DNA from: Sneathiella sp.
GTDB lineage: Bacteria > Pseudomonadota > Alphaproteobacteria > Sneathiellales > Sneathiellaceae
DNA length: 8,950 bases
NCBI GenBank assembly: GCA_002732675.1
Contig: NVRR01000119.1
Span: 1-8,950, forward strand
Direction: 5' to 3'
Shown piece by piece: positions 1 to 5,188 of the stretch; within the stretch, counting starts at the first letter, position 1; the number at the start of each line of letters is the position of its first letter. The notes under the pieces were generated by a model that saw only the letters and a list, made by a program, of their open reading frames with translations, ran no database searches and was not told where the DNA came from. A program made the position numbers and the translations under genes.

Positions 1-208
1 CGCCGCCGACCAACGGGTAGATGGCGGCGCCGAGAACAAGCCCGATAACGAAGATAAATCGCCACAGACGATCATTGGGTCGCGGCGGAAGAAGGCCCTC
101 GAGTATGCCACTGATACCGGCGATTTTGCCGACCATGAGAAGGACCGTGGCCGCAATCCCGATTATAATGCCACCGATTAAAGATGAGTAGGGGGTGAAA
201 TTTTCCAC
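1..208 (-). CDS. YeeE/YedE-family sulfur transporter subunit, 3' part cut by the window edge
   Basis: Reading the minus strand from a GTG at 208 gives 69 codons with no stop before the window edge. The peptide starts MENFTPYSSLIGG and has two hydrophobic stretches, at about residues 8-32 and 47-66, separated by a short polar, Pro/Arg-rich loop (PPRPND). This fits the N-terminal half of the small (about 140-residue) YeeE/YedE sulfur-transport proteins that accompany BigR/SqrR regulators. They are inner-membrane proteins thought to move thiosulfate or other reduced sulfur species. The start is supported by GAGGA (complement of 216-220), 7 bases upstream, inside the end of the regulator gene. 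Only 3 bases separate it from the regulator stop, so the two are almost certainly one transcript. A second YeeE half-gene would be expected next, outside the window. Family assignment comes from topology, context and recall of the N-terminal sequence, not from a search. Confidence 0.8.
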   Translation of the reverse strand, partial: MENFTPYSSLIGGIIIGIAATVLLMVGKIAGISGILEGLLPPRPNDRLWRFIFVIGLVLGAAIYPLVGG

Positions 209-211
209 GGT

Positions 212-511
212 TTAGTCCTCTTCGCAATAAAGGTCATATAGAACAGAAATGATCCGCTTTGCGTCCTCGCCCTGCAGCGAATAATAAATTGTCTGTCCGT
301 CCCGCCGCGTCTGCACCAGATCATCTTTGCGGAGCAAGGAGAGTTGCTGCGAAACTGAGGAGGGACGTATTTCAAGTCGTTTCGAGAGATCGCTTACCGA
401 TATTTCACCGTCATTCATCTGACAGAGCAAGAGCAGCCGCGTCTCGCTTGAGAGGGCTTTCATCAAGGAGCCCGCGCGAAATGCCGATTTTTTCATGCTC
501 TCTATATTCAT
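212..511 (-). CDS. bigR: ArsR-family persulfide-sensing repressor, BigR/SqrR type
   Basis: A 99-residue winged-helix protein. The recognition helix and wing lie at about residues 39-79 (VSDLSKRLEIRPSSVSQQLS, then a wing around RRDGQTIYYSL). Cys30 (LLLLCQM) and Cys96 (LYDLYCEED) are 66 residues apart. As I recall, this is the spacing of the sensor pair in Xylella BigR (42/108) and Rhodobacter SqrR (41/107), which form a persulfide-induced tetrasulfide or disulfide bridge and leave DNA. No metal-binding CxC motif of arsenic-type ArsR proteins is present. It likely represses itself, the YeeE-type gene 3 bases downstream and the divergent dioxygenase. There is no good ribosome binding site before the ATG at 511. 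The predicted promoter would start transcription at about 512, so the mRNA may be leaderless. A second ATG five codons in is possible but no better supported. Identity is strong; sulfide response is inferred from the cysteine pair and neighbours. Confidence 0.92.
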   Translation of the reverse strand: MNIESMKKSAFRAGSLMKALSSETRLLLLCQMNDGEISVSDLSKRLEIRPSSVSQQLSLLRKDDLVQTRRDGQTIYYSLQGEDAKRIISVLYDLYCEED

Positions 512-513
512 AC

Positions 514-542
514 TTGTTTATCTACGGATATATAGATATATA
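514..542 (+). promoter_or_regulatory. Weak candidate promoter of the blh gene
   Basis: TTGTTT (514-519), a 17-base spacer and TATATA (537-542) face toward the dioxygenase gene. It overlaps the opposed regulator promoter, so one repressor bound at 519-538 would block both. The boxes match consensus poorly, and the AT-rich stretch offers other -10 choices. Confidence 0.3.
519..538. promoter_or_regulatory. Candidate BigR/SqrR operator in the divergent control region
   Basis: TATCTA (519-524) and TAGATA (533-538) form an inverted repeat with an 8-base spacer. A tandem ATATATAG (528-535 and 536-543) overlaps its right half. An outer inverted repeat, TCATACTT (508-515) and AAGTATGA (549-556), encloses both and runs into the regulator's start codon. 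BigR is known to bind AT-rich palindromic DNA overlapping its own promoter, which matches this layout. Which repeat is the real operator is not decided by sequence alone. Confidence 0.5.
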
Positions 543-574
543 GTCAAGAAGTATGATTGATGCTAGCCTTCGGA

Positions 575-592
575 ATGTGACGATCGCCACAT
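575..592. promoter_or_regulatory. CRP/FNR-like palindrome between bigR and blh
   Basis: ATGTGACGATCGCCACAT is an 18-base palindrome with a single mismatched pair. Its core TGTGA-N6-CCACA matches the CRP/FNR-superfamily pattern TGTGA-N6-TCACA at nine of ten positions. It lies about 71 bases upstream of the predicted bigR start point, a classic activator distance. It also lies in the 5' leader of blh, just before its ribosome binding site. It could instead act as an RNA hairpin. Confidence 0.35.
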
Positions 593-610
593 CGGTATAA
601 GGAGAAAAAA

Positions 611-1471
611 ATGAACCCGACCGTCAAAGCGTTTTTTCACGAACCGACATTTACAGTAAGTTATGTCGTCTCGGATACGGCAAGCGGAAAATCCATCATT
701 ATTGACAGTGTTCTGGATTTCGACGGGATGTCGGGCCGGACAACGACGACCGCTGCAGATGAGATAATTGCTTACGTCCAGTCTCAGAAATTGGCAGTGC
801 AATGGATACTGGAAACCCATGTTCATGCGGATCACTTGACGGCCGCACCCTATCTGCAGCAGCAATTGGGCGGTACAATCGGTATTGGCGACGCCGTTAG
901 TTCCGTTCAGTCCGTATTCAAGGCGGTGTTTAATCTTGGTGATGAGATGAAAACCGACGGATCTCAGTTCCAGCGGCTATTTCACGATGGAGATAACATT
1001 GAAGTCGGGAATTTGACGTTGGAAGTTCTCTCTACTCCCGGACATACACCCGCCTGTGTCATGTATAAAATTGGCGATGCTGTTTTTGTTGGAGACACGT
1101 TATTTATGCCCGATTTCGGAACGGCGCGCTGTGACTTTCCGGGAGGCAATGCGCGGGAGCTTTATGCGTCCATTCGCAAAATCCTCTCATATCCGCCAGA
1201 AACCCGTCTCTTCATGTGCCATGATTATGGACCCAATGGGCGTGACTATGCGTGGGAGACAACGGTCGCCGAACAACGGGCAACAAATATCCATATTCAT
1301 GACGGCATTGATGAAGACGCCTTTGTCAAACTGAGGGAAGGGCGGGACGCTAATCTTTCCATGCCAATGCTCATCATCCCCGCAGTCCAAATTAATATGC
1401 GCGCGGGCAACCTCCCAGAGGCGGAGGACAATGGCGTGTCCTACCTCAAAACCCCGGTAAACAGTCTGTAA
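611..1471 (+). CDS. blh: Blh-type persulfide dioxygenase, metallo-beta-lactamase fold
   Basis: A 286-residue cytoplasmic enzyme of the ETHE1-like branch of the metallo-beta-lactamase superfamily, which oxidises glutathione persulfide to sulfite using a mononuclear iron. The metal motif HVHADH is at residues 70-75 (His70, His72, Asp74, His75). It is followed by His145 (PGHTPAC), Asp162 (VGDTLF) and His204 (CHDYGP). By analogy with human ETHE1 the iron is held by His145, Asp162 and His204 or their nearest equivalents. The segment DFGTARCDFPGG after the Asp ligand is typical of Blh proteins. No rhodanese domain is fused. Length is normal for the family. The ATG at 611 has AAGGAG at 599-604 with a 6-base gap. 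It is divergent from the BigR-type repressor and presumably derepressed by persulfide. It is convergent with the carboxypeptidase gene, 14 bases away, with no clear terminator between them. Confidence 0.93.
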   Translation: MNPTVKAFFHEPTFTVSYVVSDTASGKSIIIDSVLDFDGMSGRTTTTAADEIIAYVQSQKLAVQWILETHVHADHLTAAPYLQQQLGGTIGIGDAVSSVQSVFKAVFNLGDEMKTDGSQFQRLFHDGDNIEVGNLTLEVLSTPGHTPACVMYKIGDAVFVGDTLFMPDFGTARCDFPGGNARELYASIRKILSYPPETRLFMCHDYGPNGRDYAWETTVAEQRATNIHIHDGIDEDAFVKLREGRDANLSMPMLIIPAVQINMRAGNLPEAEDNGVSYLKTPVNSL

Positions 1472-1485
1472 GCGAGAGTTGGTAT

Positions 1486-2802
1486 TCAGGAACTGCTTTT
1501 ATCAGCAATATAGACGGGTAGTTTCAGCTTTGGTGACACGACAAAGCAGGAGAAGCGGCGCTCAGATAAATTCGTGCAGGTTTTGCGGGCTTCCAATTCG
1601 TTAAAACCGATGACTTGTGCCCGATAAAAAGGTTTGCCGTTTGAAATCGCTTTTTCAATATTGACCCGCCGCCCTTCAAGCATGCCGTTCGACTGGGCCG
1701 CGGCCTTATAAACCTGATCGCGAGCGGTCGTCACGCGGCTAAAGGCGCCGATCTGAATGGCCCAGATGCCGTCCACATTTGCCGCAATATTAACCGGGAG
1801 AGGGGCAAGCCTTGGCAACGCTTCGGCCTTGACGATGCGGATGTGATTTACACTCGGGGCGGCTTTAACGGCCACCGGGGCAGTGCGGGCGATCTGGACG
1901 CGGGCTGTTTTGCTATGTGGCTGATGAAGCGCAATCCGCAGGGGCTTTTCTGCAGGAAACGGGATGATTGATGGATTGGAGGCCTCAATCATGGCAAATC
2001 CCTTGTCAAGCAAAGCGGCCATGTGAATGTCCCGGCTCTTTGCGGACTTCCCGCCAAAAACCACACCAACAAGCCGGTTGCTACCGCGTTTGGCAGAAGC
2101 GACAAGGTTAAACCCTGACGCCCTGATATAACCGGTTTTAATCCCGTCGGCGCCTTTGTATTTTTTCAGCAGGTTATTATGGTTCTTGTACGACCGCCCT
2201 TTATATTTAAATTTCTCCAACGACATAAAATGATAATATTGCGGAAATTCATGGATCAGGGCAGATCCCAATATTGCCATATCCCGTGCCGTACTTTTCT
2301 GTCGGCGATTGGGCAGGCCGCTGGCATTTCGAAAGCTTGTTCGCCGCATACCCAGCCTTTTTGCCGTTGCGGTCATATCAAGGGCAAAGTCCACCTCGCT
2401 TTTGGCCATACTTTCTGCAAGCACGGTCGCCGCATCATTGGCAGATTTGGTAATCAGGCCGAACATGGCATCGCGGACAGTGATAGTGCCGCCGCGCTTA
2501 AGGCCAAGTTTTGTTGGCGCCTGGCCCGCCGCGCGGGCAGAAACAGAAAGCTTTTGGTCAAGACGTAATTTACCGCGGGTAAGCGCATCAAACGTCATGT
2601 AAAGCGTCATAATTTTGGTTAAGGATGCCGGATACAGTTTTTTATCGGCATTGCGAGAATACAGGATTTCGCCCGTTCGGCTATCCATCACGACCGCGGC
2701 ATAGCGGGCATGGCTGGATGTGGGGAAGAACACTGCCGTCATCATCGAGACAACCAAAAACACGGATAGCACACGCCAGCTTATGCCAAGGAAATTGGGC
2801 AT
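1486..2802 (-). CDS. D-alanyl-D-alanine carboxypeptidase (peptidase S11) with C-terminal SPOR domain
   Basis: A 438-residue penicillin-binding protein that trims the terminal D-Ala from peptidoglycan stem peptides in the periplasm. From the chosen ATG at 2802 it begins with a signal peptide (hydrophobic core at about residues 11-26, likely cleavage after SSHA at 29-32). The S11 catalytic motifs follow: SLTK at 60-63 (nucleophile Ser60), SAN at 120-122 and KTG at 222-224. A Pro/Ala-rich linker leads to a SPOR domain from about residue 347 (WAIQIGAF) to about 420, which in this family binds denuded septal glycan and targets the enzyme to the division site. The frame stays open to an ATG at 2952, but those extra 50 residues are polar, lack a leader's features and would bury the signal peptide, so the internal start is preferred. 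Neither start has a strong ribosome binding site. The dac paralogue letter cannot be assigned. Confidence 0.92.
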   Translation of the reverse strand: MPNFLGISWRVLSVFLVVSMMTAVFFPTSSHARYAAVVMDSRTGEILYSRNADKKLYPASLTKIMTLYMTFDALTRGKLRLDQKLSVSARAAGQAPTKLGLKRGGTITVRDAMFGLITKSANDAATVLAESMAKSEVDFALDMTATAKRLGMRRTSFRNASGLPNRRQKSTARDMAILGSALIHEFPQYYHFMSLEKFKYKGRSYKNHNNLLKKYKGADGIKTGYIRASGFNLVASAKRGSNRLVGVVFGGKSAKSRDIHMAALLDKGFAMIEASNPSIIPFPAEKPLRIALHQPHSKTARVQIARTAPVAVKAAPSVNHIRIVKAEALPRLAPLPVNIAANVDGIWAIQIGAFSRVTTARDQVYKAAAQSNGMLEGRRVNIEKAISNGKPFYRAQVIGFNELEARKTCTNLSERRFSCFVVSPKLKLPVYIADKSSS

Positions 2803-3131
2803 TCTGTGGTAGGCCTTTTGCCGGGAAATGCCGGGGCCATATTCCTGATTTTTGTTCAAAGATAACCCTGTTAAATTAAGAATACGGATACGGTTACGGA
2901 CAGAATTCCTCGATTGGGGAGGAGTGTAGAAAATACGGCGAATCATGTCCATCTAAATTCGGATTTATTTGTTTTATGCGCCGTCGTTGCCAATGAAGAT
3001 ATGGCCGCAATACGAAATATGACGTATCCTTTCGTCAATCGTGAATTTCTGTAATTCCTAATATATGTAAAGATAGTTAATATCTCGTAACTATATTGCG
3101 CTTTAGCCCACGGCTCGAAGGGACTGATTGT
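2803..3131. other. Divergent intergenic region between the carboxypeptidase and lipoprotein genes
   Basis: A 329-base region without a supported gene; its left 150 bases are the open but unlikely N-terminal extension of the carboxypeptidase frame. It must hold promoters for both flanking genes. On the minus strand TTGACG (3038 down to 3033) and TCGTAT (3015 down to 3010), spaced 17, are a weak candidate for the carboxypeptidase. On the plus strand only a lone TATATT (3092-3097) stands out, overlapping the inverted repeat listed separately. No RNA gene or mobile element is visible. Confidence 0.5.
3073..3094. repeat. Inverted repeat ATAGTTA-N8-TAACTAT upstream of the lipoprotein gene
   Basis: Perfect 7-base arms at 3073-3079 and 3088-3094 with an 8-base spacer, ending 37 bases before the lipoprotein start codon and touching a TATATT box. 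Size and symmetry suit a dimeric regulator site, but the regulator is unknown. There is no T-run after it, so it is not a terminator. Confidence 0.4.
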
Positions 3132-3818
3132 ATGATGATCACTGGAAAATTTGCCGGCTTGTTGATTTCAGCGGCCATTTTGATTTCCTGCACAGCGGAT
3201 GGCACCACCAACAATCCTATTGTCCGTCCGTTTGAATGGTTCTCTTACGCCAACGGCGACGACATTCGCAGCAAATGTGAACCTGGCGGGAATGCCCGGT
3301 ACCGGATGATCTATAATGAGCGCTATGACGAGCAGGTCCGAACCTATAATATCTGGCAGCGACCGGGAGCCAAACTGGCGGAGCAGACGACCACTGTCTT
3401 TAAAGGCGGGATCAGCACGGACTGGTCGCTTAGTAGTGCGGGATTGGATGTTGCCGGGACCCATGTCAGCAAGAATGTCATCAGCCTCAAAGATTTGATC
3501 GCTATTGAGCAGGCGCTTATTTCTGAGGGTTTTGAGAAGCCTGCCGTGAAGGGCGAGATCCTGCATTCAGACAGCTTCTATTGGATTGCGATGGTGTGCC
3601 GGGACGGGAACTTTAAATATTACGCCTGGACCAGCGACAATACCGATATCGCCAAACTGCCATTTCTGGATGTCCTGTCAAAGGGGGACACCACCGGTGT
3701 TGCCGCCCTTGACCCGTCCACGTCGGACTATCCAGGAAGAGGCTCGCGAAGTTACGGCGGTCGCGGGCAGGGAACCTATTTTAGTATGGAGATCGGTGAT
3801 AATGGTCTCATTCAGTGA
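3132..3818 (+). CDS. Putative lipoprotein of unknown function
   Basis: A 228-residue protein I do not recognise. It begins with a lipoprotein signal: short N-terminus with Lys6, hydrophobic core at about residues 7-18, and lipobox L17-I18-S19-C20. The mature protein should therefore be lipid-anchored at Cys20, probably in the outer membrane, since residue +2 is Thr and not Asp. The mature part has two further cysteines (Cys49, Cys156) that could form a disulfide. It ends in a Gly/Arg/Ser-rich stretch around residues 196-211 (PGRGSRSYGGRGQG) before a short polar tail. The ATG at 3132 is chosen because AAGGGA at 3118-3123 lies 8 bases upstream and the lipobox then sits at the usual distance; an upstream TTG at 3096 is in frame but unsupported. 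A second ATG follows immediately. It stands alone, divergent from the carboxypeptidase, so an envelope role is likely but nothing narrower. Confidence 0.8.
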   Translation: MMITGKFAGLLISAAILISCTADGTTNNPIVRPFEWFSYANGDDIRSKCEPGGNARYRMIYNERYDEQVRTYNIWQRPGAKLAEQTTTVFKGGISTDWSLSSAGLDVAGTHVSKNVISLKDLIAIEQALISEGFEKPAVKGEILHSDSFYWIAMVCRDGNFKYYAWTSDNTDIAKLPFLDVLSKGDTTGVAALDPSTSDYPGRGSRSYGGRGQGTYFSMEIGDNGLIQ

Positions 3819-3948
3819 AATACATTAGAAATTTAGCATTTATTTCGTGAAAGTTTTGTTGCAAAGCCATGAAAAATAGATTTTTATCGCACGTAAAATT
3901 GTAGAATTATAATTAAAACAAGTGGTTAGATGTAATATGTATTTATTG

Positions 3949-3957
3949 TGCAGTGCA
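3949..3957. promoter_or_regulatory. Candidate PhaR operator 1 upstream of the phasin promoter
   Basis: TGCAGTGCA, a palindrome around its central G, ends 11 bases before the -35 box of the phasin promoter. The same nine bases recur at 4010-4018. PhaR repressors of alphaproteobacteria bind TGC-rich palindromes of the CTGC-N3-GCAG kind, and phasin genes are their classic target. The phaR gene is not in the window, so the assignment is inferred. Confidence 0.5.
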
Positions 3958-3968
3958 ACATAAACCTA

Positions 3969-3998
3969 TTGACATCCGGTATTAGCTTATTATATAAC
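3969..3998 (+). promoter_or_regulatory. Sigma-70 promoter of the phasin gene
   Basis: A perfect TTGACA (3969-3974), an 18-base spacer and TATAAC (3993-3998, five of six) make the best promoter in the window. Transcription would start near 4005, giving a leader of about 55 bases that carries the second TGCAGTGCA site. Strength fits a phasin, among the most abundant proteins in polyhydroxyalkanoate-storing cells. Confidence 0.65.
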
Positions 3999-4005
3999 GT
4001 TCATA

Positions 4006-4022
4006 TTGTTGCAGTGCAGCAA
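4006..4022. promoter_or_regulatory. Candidate PhaR operator 2 at the phasin transcription start
   Basis: TTGTTGCAGTGCAGCAA is a 17-base palindrome with one mismatched pair around the central G4014. It contains the second copy of TGCAGTGCA (4010-4018), 61 bases (about six helical turns) from the first. It lies just downstream of the -10 box, where a bound repressor would block initiation. Confidence 0.55.
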
Positions 4023-4060
4023 ATATAATTTTTGGGACGTTAATCTGAAAGGCTAATACG

Positions 4061-4621
4061 ATGACAAAGAAGACAACAGCGACAGCGGCCATTGATCCGA
4101 CTGAAGTAACGAAAGAAATTGAAGACATGGTTGTTGCAGGACGCAAGAGCCTTCAGGACGCTTTTGCCACCAGTGCAGAAGCTGCTGAAAAAGCATTTAA
4201 GTCAAACACCGAAACTTTTAAAACCAACTACGAAAAAGCCGTTGCCGAAGGCAAGTCAGGTTTTGAAAAAGTTGTAAAAACTTTCGAAGATTCACAGTTC
4301 TACGATAAGAACAACTCTGAAGCCTTCGTAAAAGCCAGCAATTCAGCTGCTGAAAAAAGTGAAAAAATTGGCGCCGCTCTGATCGATTTCAATACAGACC
4401 GCGTTCAGGAAGCTTTCAACGTGGCACGTTCGATTGCTGAAACTGAAGATGTTTCTAAAATCGTTGAAATTCAGTCAGAATTTGCACGCACCTCAGCCCA
4501 GACATATGTTGCTGAAGCTAACAAGCTGAACTCCATGGTTGTTGAAGCAACGAAATCAGTTCTTGAGCCGTTTGGCGCACAGTATGCTGCCAGCCTCGAT
4601 ATGTTTTCCAAGCAGGCGTAA
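4061..4621 (+). CDS. Phasin family protein (polyhydroxyalkanoate granule coat)
   Basis: A 186-residue, mostly helical protein rich in Ala, Glu, Lys and Ser, with almost no Cys or Trp and long amphipathic stretches. This is the look of the Phasin_2 family that coats polyhydroxyalkanoate granules and controls their number and size. Segments at about residues 20-60 (AGRKSLQDAFATSAEAAEKA) and 95-140 (SAAEKSEKIGAALIDFNTDR) are the typical helical repeats, and FGAQYAASLDMF near the C-terminus is also family-like. No signal peptide is present, so it is cytosolic. The ATG at 4061 has GAAAGG at 4047-4052 with an 8-base gap. The gene is monocistronic, with its own strong promoter and intrinsic terminator, and is AT-richer with a narrow codon choice (GAA, AAA, GCT) compared with clpA, as expected for high expression. 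PHA synthase genes are not in the window, so a granule-independent phasin-like role cannot be excluded. Confidence 0.88.
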   Translation: MTKKTTATAAIDPTEVTKEIEDMVVAGRKSLQDAFATSAEAAEKAFKSNTETFKTNYEKAVAEGKSGFEKVVKTFEDSQFYDKNNSEAFVKASNSAAEKSEKIGAALIDFNTDRVQEAFNVARSIAETEDVSKIVEIQSEFARTSAQTYVAEANKLNSMVVEATKSVLEPFGAQYAASLDMFSKQA

Positions 4622-4653
4622 CTTTTACGCTTTAAGATAACTTCTCAAAGAAG

Positions 4654-4682
4654 GCCCGGAATTTTTATTCCGGGCTTTTTTT
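4654..4682 (+). terminator. Intrinsic terminator of the phasin gene
   Basis: A perfect 9-base-pair stem, GCCCGGAAT (4654-4662) with ATTCCGGGC (4667-4675), closes a TTTT loop and is followed directly by seven T residues (4676-4682). It lies 33 bases after the phasin stop and separates this unit from clpS-clpA. Confidence 0.95.
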
Positions 4683-4720
4683 GTGCTTATCATCATGCTT
4701 CGTTCACTTTTTTGCGCTTT

Positions 4721-4738
4721 TTCTCTCTATAGAAAGAA
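4721..4738. repeat. Inverted repeat in the clpS upstream region
   Basis: TTCTCTCTATAGAAAGAA is an 18-base palindrome with one mismatched pair, centred between 4729 and 4730. It sits between the phasin terminator and the AT-rich stretch at 4761-4773 (with TATAAA at 4765-4770) likely to contain the clpS promoter. It could be an operator. No T-run follows the right arm directly. Confidence 0.3.
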
Positions 4739-4853
4739 TTTTTTTTGAATTTCCTGATAAGATATATAAATATGAAACAGGGATATGGCTTTAGAGCCTG
4801 TCCCGGACGTGGCGCAAACGTTAGAGGAAGTAGCTGGTTCTGTGAAAATGTTT

Positions 4854-5186
4854 ATGAGCGGTGGTGACAAAAGGGATGATGATGGACATGGTACGGGGAT
4901 AGGCGTTGTCACCAAGACAAAGCCAAAAACCCAGAAGCCATCCCTATGGCGCGTTATTTTGTTGAATGACGATTATACGCCGATGGAGTTTGTTGTTTAT
5001 GTTCTGCAGAAATTCTTCAATATGGATGAGCAGGGGGCCCTGCAGGTCATGCTGCATGTCCATCAGAAGGGCGTCGGAAATTGCGGCGTTTTTCCTTATG
5101 AGGTAGCGGAGTCCAAAGTCGCGCAGGTTATTGACTACGCCCGCGAAAACCAGCATCCTTTACAATGTACGATGGAGAAAGAATAG
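4854..5186 (+). CDS. clpS: ClpS, N-degron adaptor of the ClpAP protease
   Basis: A 110-residue adaptor that binds proteins with bulky N-terminal residues and hands them to the N-domain of ClpA. After a flexible acidic, Gly-rich tail (residues about 1-20) comes the conserved core, including the binding-pocket segment [19 protein letters not shown] and the [18 protein letters not shown] segment, ending in the classic [10 protein letters not shown]. The frame is open from an ATG at 4785, but the extra 23 residues are not ClpS-like and the AGGGA before that ATG sits only one base away. Starts at 4848 and 4854 give family-normal lengths; [11 protein letters not shown] from 4854 looks best, although AGAGGAAG (4823-4830) is far upstream and the true start remains uncertain. 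The stop codon TAG shares its G with the GTG start of clpA, so the two genes form a coupled operon. Confidence 0.95.
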   Translation: MSGGDKRDDDGHGTGIGVVTKTKPKTQKPSLWRVILLNDDYTPMEFVVYVLQKFFNMDEQGALQVMLHVHQKGVGNCGVFPYEVAESKVAQVIDYARENQHPLQCTMEKE

Positions 5187-5188
5187 TG
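5174..5188 (+). promoter_or_regulatory. Ribosome binding site and TAGTG overlap setting the clpA start
   Basis: GGAG (5174-5177) lies 8 bases before the GTG at 5186-5188. The clpS stop TAG (5184-5186) and this GTG share one base. From the GTG the protein reads [15 protein letters not shown], the expected ClpA N-terminus. An ATG at 5165 in the same frame would add seven non-conserved residues encoded inside clpS. Confidence 0.8.

Larger units (their letters stand above)
512..547 (-). promoter_or_regulatory. Candidate sigma-70 promoter of the bigR-yeeE operon
   Basis: On the minus strand TTGACT (547 down to 542) is followed by 17 bases and TAGATA (524 down to 519). The start point would fall near 512, right at the ATG at 511. 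That would give a leaderless message, in keeping with the missing ribosome binding site. The -35 box is good and the -10 box is only fair. The box pair spans the candidate operator. Confidence 0.4.

Noticed and set aside
259..543. Plus-strand frame antisense to the BigR-type regulator
   Set aside because: It is a shadow of the regulator gene and runs through the operator region, with no ribosome binding site or family likeness.
2803..2952. N-terminal extension of the carboxypeptidase to an ATG at 2952
   Set aside because: The 50 added residues are polar, precede the signal peptide and have no ribosome binding site, so they are treated as upstream DNA.
3077..3091. Possible CtrA box (TTAA-N7-TTAA) upstream of the lipoprotein gene
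   Set aside because: The second half reads TAAC and matches poorly; the inverted repeat at 3073-3094 explains the bases better.
4772..4867. A 31-codon leader frame ([10 protein letters not shown]...) overlapping the clpS start
   Set aside because: It has no ribosome binding site, no known counterpart, and its ATG lies at or before the likely transcription start.
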